DNA from: Edaphosphingomonas laterariae
GTDB lineage: Bacteria; Pseudomonadota; Alphaproteobacteria; Sphingomonadales; Sphingomonadaceae
NCBI RefSeq assembly: GCF_900188165.1
Contig: NZ_FZOS01000015.1
Location: 1 to 64,000 of the forward strand
Reading direction: 5' to 3'
Length of the DNA stretch: 64,000 nucleotides
Shown here piece by piece: positions 52,760 to 61,473 of the stretch. The position numbers and the translations under genes were made by a program. The notes beneath the pieces were generated by a model. It was not told the DNA's origin. It saw only the letters and a list, made by a program, of their open reading frames with translations, and made no database searches. Position 1 is the stretch's first letter; the number at the start of each line of letters is the position of its first letter.

Positions 52760-53224
52760 TCAGAAGGACTGGTTCAGCCGCTCGAACAGGTCACGCGCCG
52801 GGCTGGGCGCCGCGGAGACGCCGCCCAGTTCATGGTCCAGCCGGTCGATCCGGTCATACAGGTCGCGGCTGGCGGCGATCAGCGTGCGCGCGGCAAGCGG
52901 CAGTTCGGCGATGACGACGGGATCGCTATCCTGCGCACTGCCCAGCCGGCGGGATGGATCGCGCGCCTGGCTCGGCGTCAGTTCGCCCGCCTCCACCGCG
53001 CGGCGGGTGAGCAGCCAGGCGATCACATGCATCAGCCGCGTCGTCACCTTCAGCGACTCGCACGAAAAGCTGACGCGCAGCTCGGGCGACAGCGCATCGC
53101 GTTCGGCCCGGCCCGGCTCGTCGAAATAGGCGCGCACCTCATCGGCGAGCAGCATCGCCTCGACATATAGCGAGTCGACCAGGCGCGCCGCAATGCGGCC
53201 GTCAATCTCGGGGTGAGCCGGCAT
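52760..53224 (-). CDS. DUF1465 family protein
   Basis: This helical protein has 154 residues. It matches DUF1465, an alphaproteobacterial family, with RLVDSLYVEAMLLADEVRAYFD near the start (part only), FSCESLKVTTRLMHVIAWLL, and SRDLYDRIDRLDHELGG before the C terminus. DUF1465 proteins are related to regulators of envelope or cell-cycle functions in some species, but I cannot assign a role. ATG 53224 is chosen because family similarity starts there; an upstream frame is unrelated. Confidence 0.85.
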   Translation of the reverse strand: MPAHPEIDGRIAARLVDSLYVEAMLLADEVRAYFDEPGRAERDALSPELRVSFSCESLKVTTRLMHVIAWLLTRRAVEAGELTPSQARDPSRRLGSAQDSDPVVIAELPLAARTLIAASRDLYDRIDRLDHELGGVSAAPSPARDLFERLNQSF

Positions 53225-53312
53225 TTTTTGCCTATGCCATATTTCGTTACGTCCGCGCAGCCGGAAAGAAGGTGAACGCCGCCAACGCGCCCCGGCGCCG
53301 CATCGCGCGAGC

Positions 53313-53340
53313 CTTGAACCGCATCTCGCCAGACCTATCT
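53313..53340 (+). promoter_or_regulatory. Predicted RpoH (sigma-32) promoter for hsp20
   Basis: CTTG (53313-53316; the longer match is CTTGAA) and CCTATCT (53334-53340) are separated by 17 bases. This matches the alphaproteobacterial RpoH consensus CTTG-N17/18-CYTATNT. The expected transcription start, about 53347, would give a 5' leader of about 95 bases before the hsp20 start codon. No competing housekeeping promoter is as clear. Confidence 0.65.
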
Positions 53341-53415
53341 CGTCGGGCGTCGGCACCGTTGCCCACAAGGGGGCGGATGCCGGCGGGCCCGGCCATCTGG
53401 CGGGTCCGAAAATCC

Positions 53416-53437
53416 CTCAATGCCACAAAGGATTGAG
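53416..53437 (+). promoter_or_regulatory. RBS-containing hairpin in the hsp20 leader (possible RNA thermometer)
   Basis: CTCAAT (53416-53421) can pair with ATTGAG (53432-53437). The Shine-Dalgarno AAAGGA (53427-53432) lies in the loop and at the stem edge, and the start codon follows three bases after the stem. Small heat-shock genes in this class often carry leader thermometers (ROSE or fourU types). This one fits neither model exactly, so heat control of translation is a suggestion. Confidence 0.35.
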
Positions 53438-53440
53438 CCT

Positions 53441-53905
53441 ATGCGTGCTGTGGACTTCGCCCCCCTTCTCCGATCGTCGATCGGCTTCGAAAACATCAAT
53501 CGGCTGGTCGATTTCGCCACCCGTGGCGATGGCGACGCATACCCCCCCTACAATATCGAAAAGCTCGGCGACGGCGCCTACCGCATCTCGATGGCGGTGG
53601 CCGGCTTCAGCCGCGAAGAGCTGGACCTGACCGTGCAGGATAATGTGCTGGTCGTCATCGGCCGCGCCGGCGACACGCCCGAAAATGCCGGCCGCGAATT
53701 CCTCCATCGCGGCATCGCCAAGCGCGCGTTCGAGCGCCGCTTCCAGCTTGCCGACACCATCAAGGTCACGGGCGCGGGTTATGAAAACGGCCTGCTCAAT
53801 ATCGATCTCGTGCGCGAGGTGCCCGAACATAAGAAACCGCGCCGCATCGCCATCGATGGCGTCACGCCGGCGGACGCCACCAGCGACACGCGCGACGCCG
53901 CCTGA
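53441..53905 (+). CDS. Hsp20 family small heat-shock protein
   Basis: This alpha-crystallin chaperone has 154 residues and holds unfolding proteins during stress. The domain includes DAYPPYNIEKLGDGAYRISM, VAGFSREELDLTVQDNVLVV, AKRAFERRFQLADTIKV and ENGLLNIDLVREVPEHKKPR (IDL and the conserved core); the C-terminal IxI-like anchor is RRIAID. ATG 53441 has AAAGGA eight bases upstream, and a longer frame from 53420 lacks a ribosome binding site. It stands alone with its own RpoH-type promoter. A Pro-rich/Asp-rich short tail follows the core. Confidence 0.93.
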   Translation: MRAVDFAPLLRSSIGFENINRLVDFATRGDGDAYPPYNIEKLGDGAYRISMAVAGFSREELDLTVQDNVLVVIGRAGDTPENAGREFLHRGIAKRAFERRFQLADTIKVTGAGYENGLLNIDLVREVPEHKKPRRIAIDGVTPADATSDTRDAA

Positions 53906-53990
53906 CGGCATCACCTGACCAAAAACACCATGCCGGGCGGGCGGACTGCGGTTCGCCAGCCCTTTTTCCTGGTCCTGCCCGATCCCGGTG

Positions 53991-54188
53991 TCAGGCGATG
54001 ATGTCGGGGATCAGCTGGTCCTCCAGCTGGGCGATCTCGTCGCGCAGGCGCAGCTTGCGCTTCTTGAGCCGCGCCAAGGCGAGCTGATCGGCGGCCGGAT
54101 CATCCACCATCGACTCGATCGCCAGGTCGAGATCGCGATGCTCCTGCCGCAGAACCTCGATAAGCCGGCCGATGCCGATCTGATCCAT
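53991..54188 (-). CDS. YdcH/DUF465 family small protein
   Basis: This 65-residue coiled-coil protein has the pattern LIEVLRQEHRDLDLAIESM and ALARLKKRKLRLRDEIAQLE, typical of DUF465 (YdcH). The family is short, helical and charged, common in alphaproteobacteria and of unknown function; some are linked to cell division or DNA/protein binding. A second, diverging member begins 200 bases away at 54388. ATG 54188 is the only start that keeps the conserved N-terminal helix. Confidence 0.85.
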   Translation of the reverse strand: MDQIGIGRLIEVLRQEHRDLDLAIESMVDDPAADQLALARLKKRKLRLRDEIAQLEDQLIPDIIA

Positions 54189-54387
54189 GACTGCGCAACT
54201 CCCGCCCGGTTAATCCGCCTTCCGCCAGCGTTATCGGTGAACGCCGCCGCGCTCAAGCGCGAGCCTCGCTTGCGCCGTTCGTCGCATATCGTCCGGCGAT
54301 CATCGCATCGCCCCGAATGGGGGTTACAAAGCCCTCCGATCGGTGATTAGATTGCCTGCCCAATCGGAACGGGAAAGGAGGATCCTG

Positions 54388-54543
54388 ATGGAGAACACCC
54401 ATTCGTCCGCATTGATCGCCAAGCATGCGGGGCTCGATGCCCGCATCACCGCGGAGATGAATCGGCCGGCCCCTAACGGTATCTTGATTGCATCTCTCAA
54501 GAAGCAAAAATTGAAGCTCAAGGAAGAGCTCGGCAGGGTCTGA
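54388..54543 (+). CDS. YdcH/DUF465 family small protein (second)
   Basis: This 51-residue protein starts MENTHSSALIAKHAGLD and ends with LIASLKKQKLKLKEELGRV, the DUF465 helix with alternating Lys/Leu. A strong AAAGGAGG lies about seven bases upstream of ATG 54388. It is shorter than the one at 53991-54188 and keeps the same C-terminal KKQKLKLKEE pattern, so the two are paralogues facing away from each other. Function unknown. Confidence 0.82.
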   Translation: MENTHSSALIAKHAGLDARITAEMNRPAPNGILIASLKKQKLKLKEELGRV

Positions 54544-54637
54544 ACCCTTTTCGCGGAAGGTCGCTGCCCCGAATCACGGGCAGCGACGGCCGCATTTCCC
54601 ATCACTTAATAAAAAAGACGCTGGCCGAAACGCCCGT

Positions 54638-55036
54638 CTAGCTCAACGATCGGAATCCGGGCCGGCGCATACGCTCCAGGTCCGCGGTCAAGGTCGTCTG
54701 CAGCTTGGGCGTGGCGATCGGCTGGCGCGCCAACCGGGGATCGATCATGTCTTCGAAGGCCACGCCGATCCGCGCGCCCGCCCGCCAGGCGACACGCCCG
54801 CGCACGGCCCCGATATTGCGGATATTCACGCTGATCCGTTCGCCTTCCGCGCAATCGCGGTCGCAATCCGCCATCATCCCGCCGGACGAAAGATTGCGTA
54901 CCCGGAACTGCGCCGGCATTTCGCCGCGATCGAGCAGCACGCCCGTCGCCTGCAGGAACATGCTGTCACGCGGCGCGCGGCGGTGGGCTTCGCCGCCAGC
55001 CTCCGCTTCCTCGTCTAGCTCTGTTTTCGTTTCCAC
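54638..55036 (-). CDS. PilZ domain protein
   Basis: This small protein (132 residues) is a single PilZ domain. The c-di-GMP motif is expected as RxxxR and (D/N)xSxxG: here RRAPRDS near the N terminus and RNLSSGGMMADC follow the pattern closely. It may bind cyclic di-GMP and regulate motility or envelope functions through a partner. It stands alone, divergent from nothing and preceding dksA on the same strand with a 100-base gap. Confidence 0.87.
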   Translation of the reverse strand: METKTELDEEAEAGGEAHRRAPRDSMFLQATGVLLDRGEMPAQFRVRNLSSGGMMADCDRDCAEGERISVNIRNIGAVRGRVAWRAGARIGVAFEDMIDPRLARQPIATPKLQTTLTADLERMRRPGFRSLS

Positions 55037-55145
55037 GACCGACCCTTGGTTTCTCTTATCGATCGCATCGCCGGCAACGCCGCACGTGCGACGGGGCCAA
55101 AAGACCGCGAAAACTTAGAGAAAGGGTTAACGGTGCGGTAGGCCG

Positions 55146-55610
55146 TTATTCGTCGCGGGAAACTTTTTCCTGCCGCTCGTGGCGCTCCTGCGCCTCCACG
55201 GTCATCGTCGCGATCGGGCGGGCTTCCAGCCGGGCCAGCGAGATCGGTTCGCCCGTCACCTCGCAATAGCCATATTCGCCTTCTTCGATCCGGCGCAGTG
55301 CGGCGTCGATCTTGGAAATCAGCTTGCGCTGACGGTCGCGCGTCCGCAGTTCGATCGACCAGTCGGTTTCGCTGGAGGCGCGGTCGGTGATGTCGGGTTC
55401 GCGCAGCGAGTCCGTCTGCAGGTGAGCCAGCGTGCCCTGCGCTTCCCGCAGGATCGAATCCTTCCAGTCGATCAACTTCCGGCGAAAATACGCCGTCTGT
55501 GCTGCATTCATGAACTCTTCGTCGGGGGACGGCCGATAGTCCGCGTCGATCCTGTCGTCCTGATCTGCAATCTTCTTGGAAGTGGGAGTCGAATTCAGCG
55601 CCGTCGCCAT
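55146..55610 (-). CDS. dksA: RNA polymerase-binding transcription factor DksA
   Basis: This 154-residue protein acts with ppGpp on RNA polymerase in the stringent response. The coiled-coil portion (TAYFRRKLIDWKDSILREAQ to KLISKIDAALRRIEEGEYG) includes Asp residues at the tip near TDRASSETD. The zinc-finger part reads YGYCEVTGEPISLARLEARP and then IATMTVEAQERHE: only the first of four Cys is kept. Such degenerate fingers are usual in alphaproteobacterial DksA proteins. ATG 55610 follows GGAGAACGTG. Its gene has its own promoter region upstream. Confidence 0.93.
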   Translation of the reverse strand: MATALNSTPTSKKIADQDDRIDADYRPSPDEEFMNAAQTAYFRRKLIDWKDSILREAQGTLAHLQTDSLREPDITDRASSETDWSIELRTRDRQRKLISKIDAALRRIEEGEYGYCEVTGEPISLARLEARPIATMTVEAQERHERQEKVSRDE

Positions 55611-55880
55611 CACGTTCTCCGCTAACACCCGTGCTTGTCGCAAGGGGCCTTTTGCCGGGGCGCTATAGCCACCCCCGAAACCCCGCACAAGCGCCGGAAT
55701 CGGCAACGTTTCAGTCCGGTGCAATTGCGCTCCCGGCAATCCGCCGCCGCACCTCTCTTACGGAGGGCGGGGATTAACAGCATCGACGTTGCCGTTTGAT
55801 GAATTTCGGCTACCCGGCGGCCCGCAATCGGCCCTTCCATCCCGGCTTTGGGGCGGGCTGGCGACGGGCCACGGGCAAGG
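55611..55880. other. dksA upstream region, no gene seen
   Basis: This part of the 337-base gap upstream of dksA shows no ORF with a ribosome binding site and no strong hairpin except a G/C-rich stretch near 55740. It should hold the dksA promoter. I find no clear match to a known sigma-factor consensus by eye. Confidence 0.35.
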
Positions 55881-55919
55881 AAAAAGCCGCGCCCGGCCAT
55901 CACCGGACGCGGCCTTTTT
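55881..55919. terminator. Bidirectional terminator after the repeat-domain protein gene
   Basis: AAAAAGCCGCGCCCGG faces CCGGACGCGGCCTTTTT with a six-base loop (a one-base bulge in the stem). A-run and T-run on either side make it usable on both strands. It lies about 30 bases after the stop of the minus-strand gene at 55948. Confidence 0.75.
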
Positions 55920-55947
55920 CGATGGAGCCTTTTTCAGGCTGCGCTTC

Positions 55948-56511
55948 TTACTGCGCGGCCTCCGGCGCGGCGGCAGCGGCCTGCGCGTCCAGCTGCTCCT
56001 TGGTCATCCCGATCACCGGGCCACCCTCGCCAGCAGCGAAGGCGGACAGCGGCAGGCGGACCTGCACATTGCTGGTGTCGACCAGCGCGAACTGGGCGTC
56101 GACCGACTTGATCGTGCCGACAGTCCCACCGGCCGGATCCTTCACCGTCGCGCCAGCCACAAGCTGCGCCTTCTTCTTGGCGTCTTCAGCCTGAGCCGCC
56201 TCGGCATTGGCCGCGCCGGCCTGGGCGTCGATCTGGTCGCGCGTCAGGGCCAGAACCGGCCCCTTCTCGCCCGTGCCGAACGATGCCACCGGGATCGAAA
56301 CCTTGCTCTTTTCGGTGGCGAGCACGGCAAGATCGCCCTTCACGGACTCGATCGTGCCGACGACACCGCCTGACGTGTCATAAACGGTCGCACCCGCGGC
56401 CAGCTTGGCCGACGTAGAAGCAGCCGCCGGTGCGGCCGCAGTCTGAGCTGCCGCCGGCACCGCAAATAGCGCCAGAGCCGCCGGAGCCACGAACCATCCC
56501 TTGAACTTCAT
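55948..56511 (-). CDS. Exported protein with two tandem repeats, function unknown
   Basis: This 187-residue protein has a signal peptide (WFVAPAALALFAVPAAAQ), an Ala-rich linker and two copies of a roughly 70-residue module. Copy 1 has GATVYDTSGGVVGTIESV, VSIPVASFGTGEKGPVLALT and RDQIDAQ; copy 2 has GATVKDPAGGTVGTIKSV, VRLPLSAFAAGEGGPVIGMT and KEQLDAQ. The pattern (D..GG.VGTI) resembles PRC-barrel-like folds. It is likely periplasmic, possibly stress-related. ATG 56511 is chosen because AAAGGAG precedes it by nine bases; the ATG three codons earlier overlaps that site. Confidence 0.78.
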   Translation of the reverse strand: MKFKGWFVAPAALALFAVPAAAQTAAAPAAASTSAKLAAGATVYDTSGGVVGTIESVKGDLAVLATEKSKVSIPVASFGTGEKGPVLALTRDQIDAQAGAANAEAAQAEDAKKKAQLVAGATVKDPAGGTVGTIKSVDAQFALVDTSNVQVRLPLSAFAAGEGGPVIGMTKEQLDAQAAAAAPEAAQ

Positions 56512-56620
56512 CAGAATCATCTCCTTTGCGAATCTTGAACAAACAACGCGAGGAAATGGTGTTGCGGCCATGCCGGGGCGATGAATCGAGCCCAAAAGGC
56601 GTTGAGCCGCAACTGCCGCC

Positions 56621-57064
56621 TCACTCCGTCTCGATTAAGATACGACCTATCGCATTCACCGGATGGCCGGTGAGATCCTTGGGCAGTTCAGCCTTCAGCC
56701 GATCCGTCACTTCGCGATGATAACATTTACGCAGCGCGCCCAGCGTGCGGGGCGGCGCCACGACAATCAGGCTGTCATAATCGCCATCCATCGCATGCCG
56801 CTTCAGCATCGCGGCCGCGTCGGCCGCGAACCGATCCTCCTCCTGGCGCTGGAAATCCACTTCCTCCATCGCGCTTCGCGCCGATCCGAAGCTCTGGAAG
56901 GCGCGCCCCGGCGCGTCGGTCTTGAAGTCCCGGTCATATCGCCCCGGCTGTTCGGCGGCGTTGATCACTTCGAGGTTCGGATAATCCGCGTCCCCCGTAT
57001 TGCGCAGAAAGAGCATCTTTCGGCCGTCCGCGACAAGGACGACGCTATTGTGCGGAACACGCAT
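56621..57064 (-). CDS. Host attachment family protein
   Basis: This 147-residue protein matches the host attachment protein family (PF-type AtsE-like): it opens with VPHNSVVLVADGRKMLFLRN and continues with RAFQSFGSARSAMEEVDFQRQEEDRFAADAA (part), YDSLIVVAPPRTLGALRK and ELPKDLTGHPVNAIGRIL. The name comes from a plant-associated bacterium; the fold resembles a release-factor-like or actin-like domain, and the true role is uncertain. ATG 57064 has GGAGGG upstream. It is divergent from serS. Confidence 0.85.
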   Translation of the reverse strand: MRVPHNSVVLVADGRKMLFLRNTGDADYPNLEVINAAEQPGRYDRDFKTDAPGRAFQSFGSARSAMEEVDFQRQEEDRFAADAAAMLKRHAMDGDYDSLIVVAPPRTLGALRKCYHREVTDRLKAELPKDLTGHPVNAIGRILIETE

Positions 57065-57111
57065 GCCTTCCCTCCATTTCCCGCTTCGATCGGTGGTTCG
57101 ATTCTGACTGT

Positions 57112-57130
57112 GCAACGCACGGTGCGTTGC
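57112..57130. promoter_or_regulatory. 19-bp dyad between the host-attachment gene and serS
   Basis: GCAACGCAC-G-GTGCGTTGC is a perfect 9-1-9 inverted repeat in the 106-base divergent gap. It could be an operator or part of the serS 5' leader. GC-rich palindromes are not rare here, so it is a candidate for testing. Confidence 0.4.
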
Positions 57131-57170
57131 GGGGTTGCGCGCTTTGCCACGCTTGGGCCATAGCCGCGCC

Positions 57171-58451
<1,281 letters not shown>

Positions 58452-58507
58452 CCACCCGCCCCGCCGGGCCGGCAACATTCCATTAGTATCCAACCAAGGG
58501 GACGGCG

Positions 58508-59278
58508 ATGCGCATCCTGCTCACCAATGATGATGGCATCCACGCCCCCGGGCTCGCCGTGCTCGAAACCATCGCGCGGACGATTTCGGACGACATCACC
58601 ATCGTCGCCCCGTCGGAAGAAATGTCGGGCGCGGGCCATTCGCTCACGCTCACCCGGCCGGTGCGGCTGCGCAAGCATGGCGAACGGCGCTTCTCGGTCA
58701 CCGGCACGCCCACCGATTCGGTGATGATGGCGGTTGCCGAAATCATGAAGGACGGGCCGCCCGATCTGGTGCTCTCGGGCGTCAACCGTGGCGCTAATCT
58801 GGGCGAGGACGTCACCTATTCGGGCACGGTCTCGGCCGCGATGGAGGGCGCGCTGGCCGGTTTCCGCTCGATCGCGCTCAGCCAGGTCTATGCCCGCGAA
58901 GCGATGGGCGATGCCGTGCCTTTTTCCGCCGCCGAGGCCTGGGGCGCCAAGGTGCTTGCGCCGCTGATCGCCGGTCCGTGGACGCCGGGCACGCTCGTCA
59001 ACGTCAACTTCCCCGCTTTGCCCGCCGATCAGGTGCGGGGCGTGCGCGTCGTCGGCCAGGGCATTCGCGATTATGGCCGGCTGCGCATCGTGAAGGGCAC
59101 CGATCCGCGCGGCTATAACTATTATTGGTTCGGCCTTGGCGGGGCGGTGCCCACGCCCAAGCATGATACCGATCTGGAAGCGGTGGCCGACGGTTTCGTC
59201 TCGGTCACCCCGCTTCATCTCGATCTGACCCACCACGCCTCGCTCGATCGGCTGCGCGAGGCATATCAAGGCATTTAG
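58508..59278 (+). CDS. surE: 5'/3'-nucleotidase SurE
   Basis: This metal-dependent phosphatase (256 residues) acts on nucleoside monophosphates and helps survival in stationary phase. Active-site residues are in MRILLTNDDGIHAPGL (two Asp), SGAGHSLTL (Ser), and LVLSGVNRGANLGED (Asn). AAGGGGAC precedes ATG 58508. It is followed after 48 bases by the NlpD-like gene. The surE-nlpD neighbourhood is a common core arrangement, seen also in gammaproteobacteria (with pcm between, absent here). Confidence 0.95.
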   Translation: MRILLTNDDGIHAPGLAVLETIARTISDDITIVAPSEEMSGAGHSLTLTRPVRLRKHGERRFSVTGTPTDSVMMAVAEIMKDGPPDLVLSGVNRGANLGEDVTYSGTVSAAMEGALAGFRSIALSQVYAREAMGDAVPFSAAEAWGAKVLAPLIAGPWTPGTLVNVNFPALPADQVRGVRVVGQGIRDYGRLRIVKGTDPRGYNYYWFGLGGAVPTPKHDTDLEAVADGFVSVTPLHLDLTHHASLDRLREAYQGI

Positions 59279-59326
59279 AAGCAGACGCTATTTTCAGCCG
59301 GACGGCAATTTCATACACAGGATTCC

Positions 59327-60394
59327 ATGCCCTTCCGGCCAGCCCCCCGCTACGCCCTGCCGCTCCTGACCGCCGCGTCGCTTTCGGCCTGCGTGGCCCC
59401 GCGCGGCGGCTCGCCCGATCCGGTGCCCGCCACGCCGGCCCCGCCTCCCGCCGTGCAGCCGGTGCCGCAACCGCCGGCCGCAGCCCCTTCGCCCTTCGCA
59501 GTGAAGCCCGTCACGCCCAACGCCACCGAAAGCCGTGGTGGCACCTACCGGGTGGTCAGCGGCGATACGCTGCGCCGTGTGTCGGACAAGACGGGCGCGG
59601 GATCGGAAGCGATCGCGCGGACCAATGATCTGCACCCGCCCTTCCTGATCCGCATCGGCCAGCGGCTGAAGATACCGGCGGGCCGCTGGCATCAGGTCGG
59701 CTCGGGCGAAACCGGCATCGCCATCGCGCGGGCTTATGGCGTCGAATGGCAGCGCATCGCCGAACTCAACGCGCTCGAAGAACCCTATATCCTGCGCACC
59801 GGCCAGCGACTGCTGCTGCCGTCCACCACCGAAGTCGATCGCATGTCGATGGAAGAACGCGCCGCCGCCTTCGATCTCGATATCGACGATCTCATCACCG
59901 GTGGCGAACCGGCGCTGGCCGAAACGGCCCGGCCCGCCAAGCCGGTTTCCACCGCACCGCGCACCACCCCGCTGCCCGCCACCGAAGCCGTGGCCGCCGC
60001 CCAGCCCTTTTCCGGCCGCTTCGACTGGCCGTTGCAGGGCAGCATCAAGCGCGGCTTCGGCAGCTTCGGCAGCGGCCGGCGCAACAATGGCGTCAACATC
60101 GCGGCCAGCATGGGCGCGCCGGTCATGGCGGCGGCCGATGGCGTCGTGGCCTATGCGGGCAGCGATCTTTCGGCTTATGGTGGGCTGATCCTGATCCGCC
60201 ACAGCGATACCTGGACGACCGCTTATGCCCATGCATCCGAACTGCTGGTATCGCGCGGCCAGGCCGTGAAGCGCGGGCAGACGATCGCGCGCGCCGGCGC
60301 CAGCGGCCATGTCGATGGCCCGCAGCTCCATTTCGAAATCCGCCAGGGGGCCAAGCCCGTCGATCCGCTGGCCCATCTGCCCAAACGCCGTTGA
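59327..60394 (+). CDS. LysM/M23 lipoprotein, NlpD-like with degenerate peptidase domain
   Basis: This lipoprotein of 355 residues has a lipobox-type signal (LPLLTAASLSAC), a Pro-rich linker, two LysM repeats (TYRVVSGDTLRRVSDKTGAG and the copy RWHQVGSGETGIAIARAYGV) and an M23 peptidase fold. The M23 zinc ligands are altered: the HxGxD position reads RNNGVNI and the HxH reads PQLHFEI, so first His and Asp are replaced and one His of the pair is missing. Like Escherichia coli NlpD it is probably not a peptidase but activates an amidase (AmiC type) during division. TTGA at its end starts the next gene. Confidence 0.88.
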   Translation: MPFRPAPRYALPLLTAASLSACVAPRGGSPDPVPATPAPPPAVQPVPQPPAAAPSPFAVKPVTPNATESRGGTYRVVSGDTLRRVSDKTGAGSEAIARTNDLHPPFLIRIGQRLKIPAGRWHQVGSGETGIAIARAYGVEWQRIAELNALEEPYILRTGQRLLLPSTTEVDRMSMEERAAAFDLDIDDLITGGEPALAETARPAKPVSTAPRTTPLPATEAVAAAQPFSGRFDWPLQGSIKRGFGSFGSGRRNNGVNIAASMGAPVMAAADGVVAYAGSDLSAYGGLILIRHSDTWTTAYAHASELLVSRGQAVKRGQTIARAGASGHVDGPQLHFEIRQGAKPVDPLAHLPKRR

Positions 60395-61437
60395 GCCGCC
60401 GTCCGCCGATCTTCCAGGTCCCGCGTTTCGCGCCGCTCCGGCGCAAATCGGCCTTGCCGATCTGGTTCTCGCTGCTGCTGCGCGTGCTGTTCGCCCTTGG
60501 CCTGATCGCCATCGCGCTGGCGGTCCACTGGTTCGATCGGGGCGGGCTGCAGGACAATATCGACGGGCATGTCAGCTTCACCGACGTGCTCTATTTCACG
60601 ATGATCACCGTCACCACAGTGGGTTTCGGCGATATCGTGCCGGTGACGGATCGGGCCCGGATGTTCGATACGTTCGTCGTCACGCCGATCCGCCTGTTCG
60701 TCTGGCTGATCTTCCTGGGCACGGCCTATGATTTCATCTTCAAGCGCACATGGGAGAAATGGCGGATGAGCCGGATCCAGCGCAATCTGCACGGGCATAT
60801 CGTGGTGACGGGCTTCGGCACCAGCGGCTCGGAAGCGGTTCGCGAACTGATCGCGCGGGGCACGCTGCCGCACGAAATCGTCGTCATCGACGGCCGCAAC
60901 GCTGCTATCACCGAGGCCGAGGACATGGGCATTTCGGTGCTCGAAGGCGATTCCACCCGCAATGCGACGCTGGAGGCCGTTCATGTCGAACGCGCCCGCG
61001 CGATGATCGTATCGGCCGGGCGAGACGATACCTCTATCCTGATCGTCCTCACCGCCCGCCGGCTGGCGCCCGATCTGCCGATCAGCGTCGTCATCCGATC
61101 CGAAGATAATGAAGCGCTCGCCCGCCAGGCCGGCGCCACAACGGTGATCAACCCGGTCAGCTTCTCCGGCCTGCTCCTCGCAGGATCGACCCACGGGCCG
61201 CATATCGCCGAATATCTGGCCGATCTCGCCGCCACCGACGGCCGCGTCGCGTTGCGCGAACGGCCCGCGACCACCGATGATATCGGCAAGGCGCTGTCCG
61301 AAATCGCCACCGGCCTCGGCGTCCGCGTCTATCGCGACGGCATCCCGCATGGCTTCTGGGAGGGCGAGGCCGGCCGGATCGAGCCGGGCGACATCATCGT
61401 CGAAATCGTGCCGGGCCGGGGCCGCAGCCGCAGATAG
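60391..61437 (+). CDS. Potassium channel family protein with RCK (TrkA-N) domain
   Basis: This protein has about 348 residues. Two helices (FSLLLRVLFALGLIAIALAV and the segment around TPIRLFVWLIFLGTAYDFIF) flank the pore loop with selectivity filter TVTTVGFGD. A cytoplasmic RCK domain follows: HIVVTGFGTSGSEAVRELIA (Rossmann GxGxxG variant) and an NTRNATLEAV-like stretch, then a TrkA-C-like end (GLGVRVYRDG, EPGDIIVEIVPG). It should conduct K+ across the inner membrane under ligand control. TTG 60391 is the start; its TTGA overlaps the NlpD-like stop. The stop codon is in a 19-bp tandem duplication. Confidence 0.87.
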   Translation: MSRRPPIFQVPRFAPLRRKSALPIWFSLLLRVLFALGLIAIALAVHWFDRGGLQDNIDGHVSFTDVLYFTMITVTTVGFGDIVPVTDRARMFDTFVVTPIRLFVWLIFLGTAYDFIFKRTWEKWRMSRIQRNLHGHIVVTGFGTSGSEAVRELIARGTLPHEIVVIDGRNAAITEAEDMGISVLEGDSTRNATLEAVHVERARAMIVSAGRDDTSILIVLTARRLAPDLPISVVIRSEDNEALARQAGATTVINPVSFSGLLLAGSTHGPHIAEYLADLAATDGRVALRERPATTDDIGKALSEIATGLGVRVYRDGIPHGFWEGEAGRIEPGDIIVEIVPGRGRSRR

Positions 61438-61463
61438 GCGTTTGAGCCGCAGATAGGCGTTTA
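61426..61463. repeat. 19-bp tandem duplication across the potassium channel stop
   Basis: AGCCGCAGATAGGCGTTTG appears twice in a row, with the last base changed in copy 2. Copy 1 contains the TAG stop of the channel gene. It looks like recent slippage or duplication; the coding sequence is unaffected. Confidence 0.85.
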
Positions 61464-61473
61464 CGCCCGACAG

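Noticed and set aside
56621-57064. Prophage remnant suggested by the host-attachment name
   Set aside because: No other phage genes are nearby, base composition matches neighbours, and this family is common in bacterial chromosomes.
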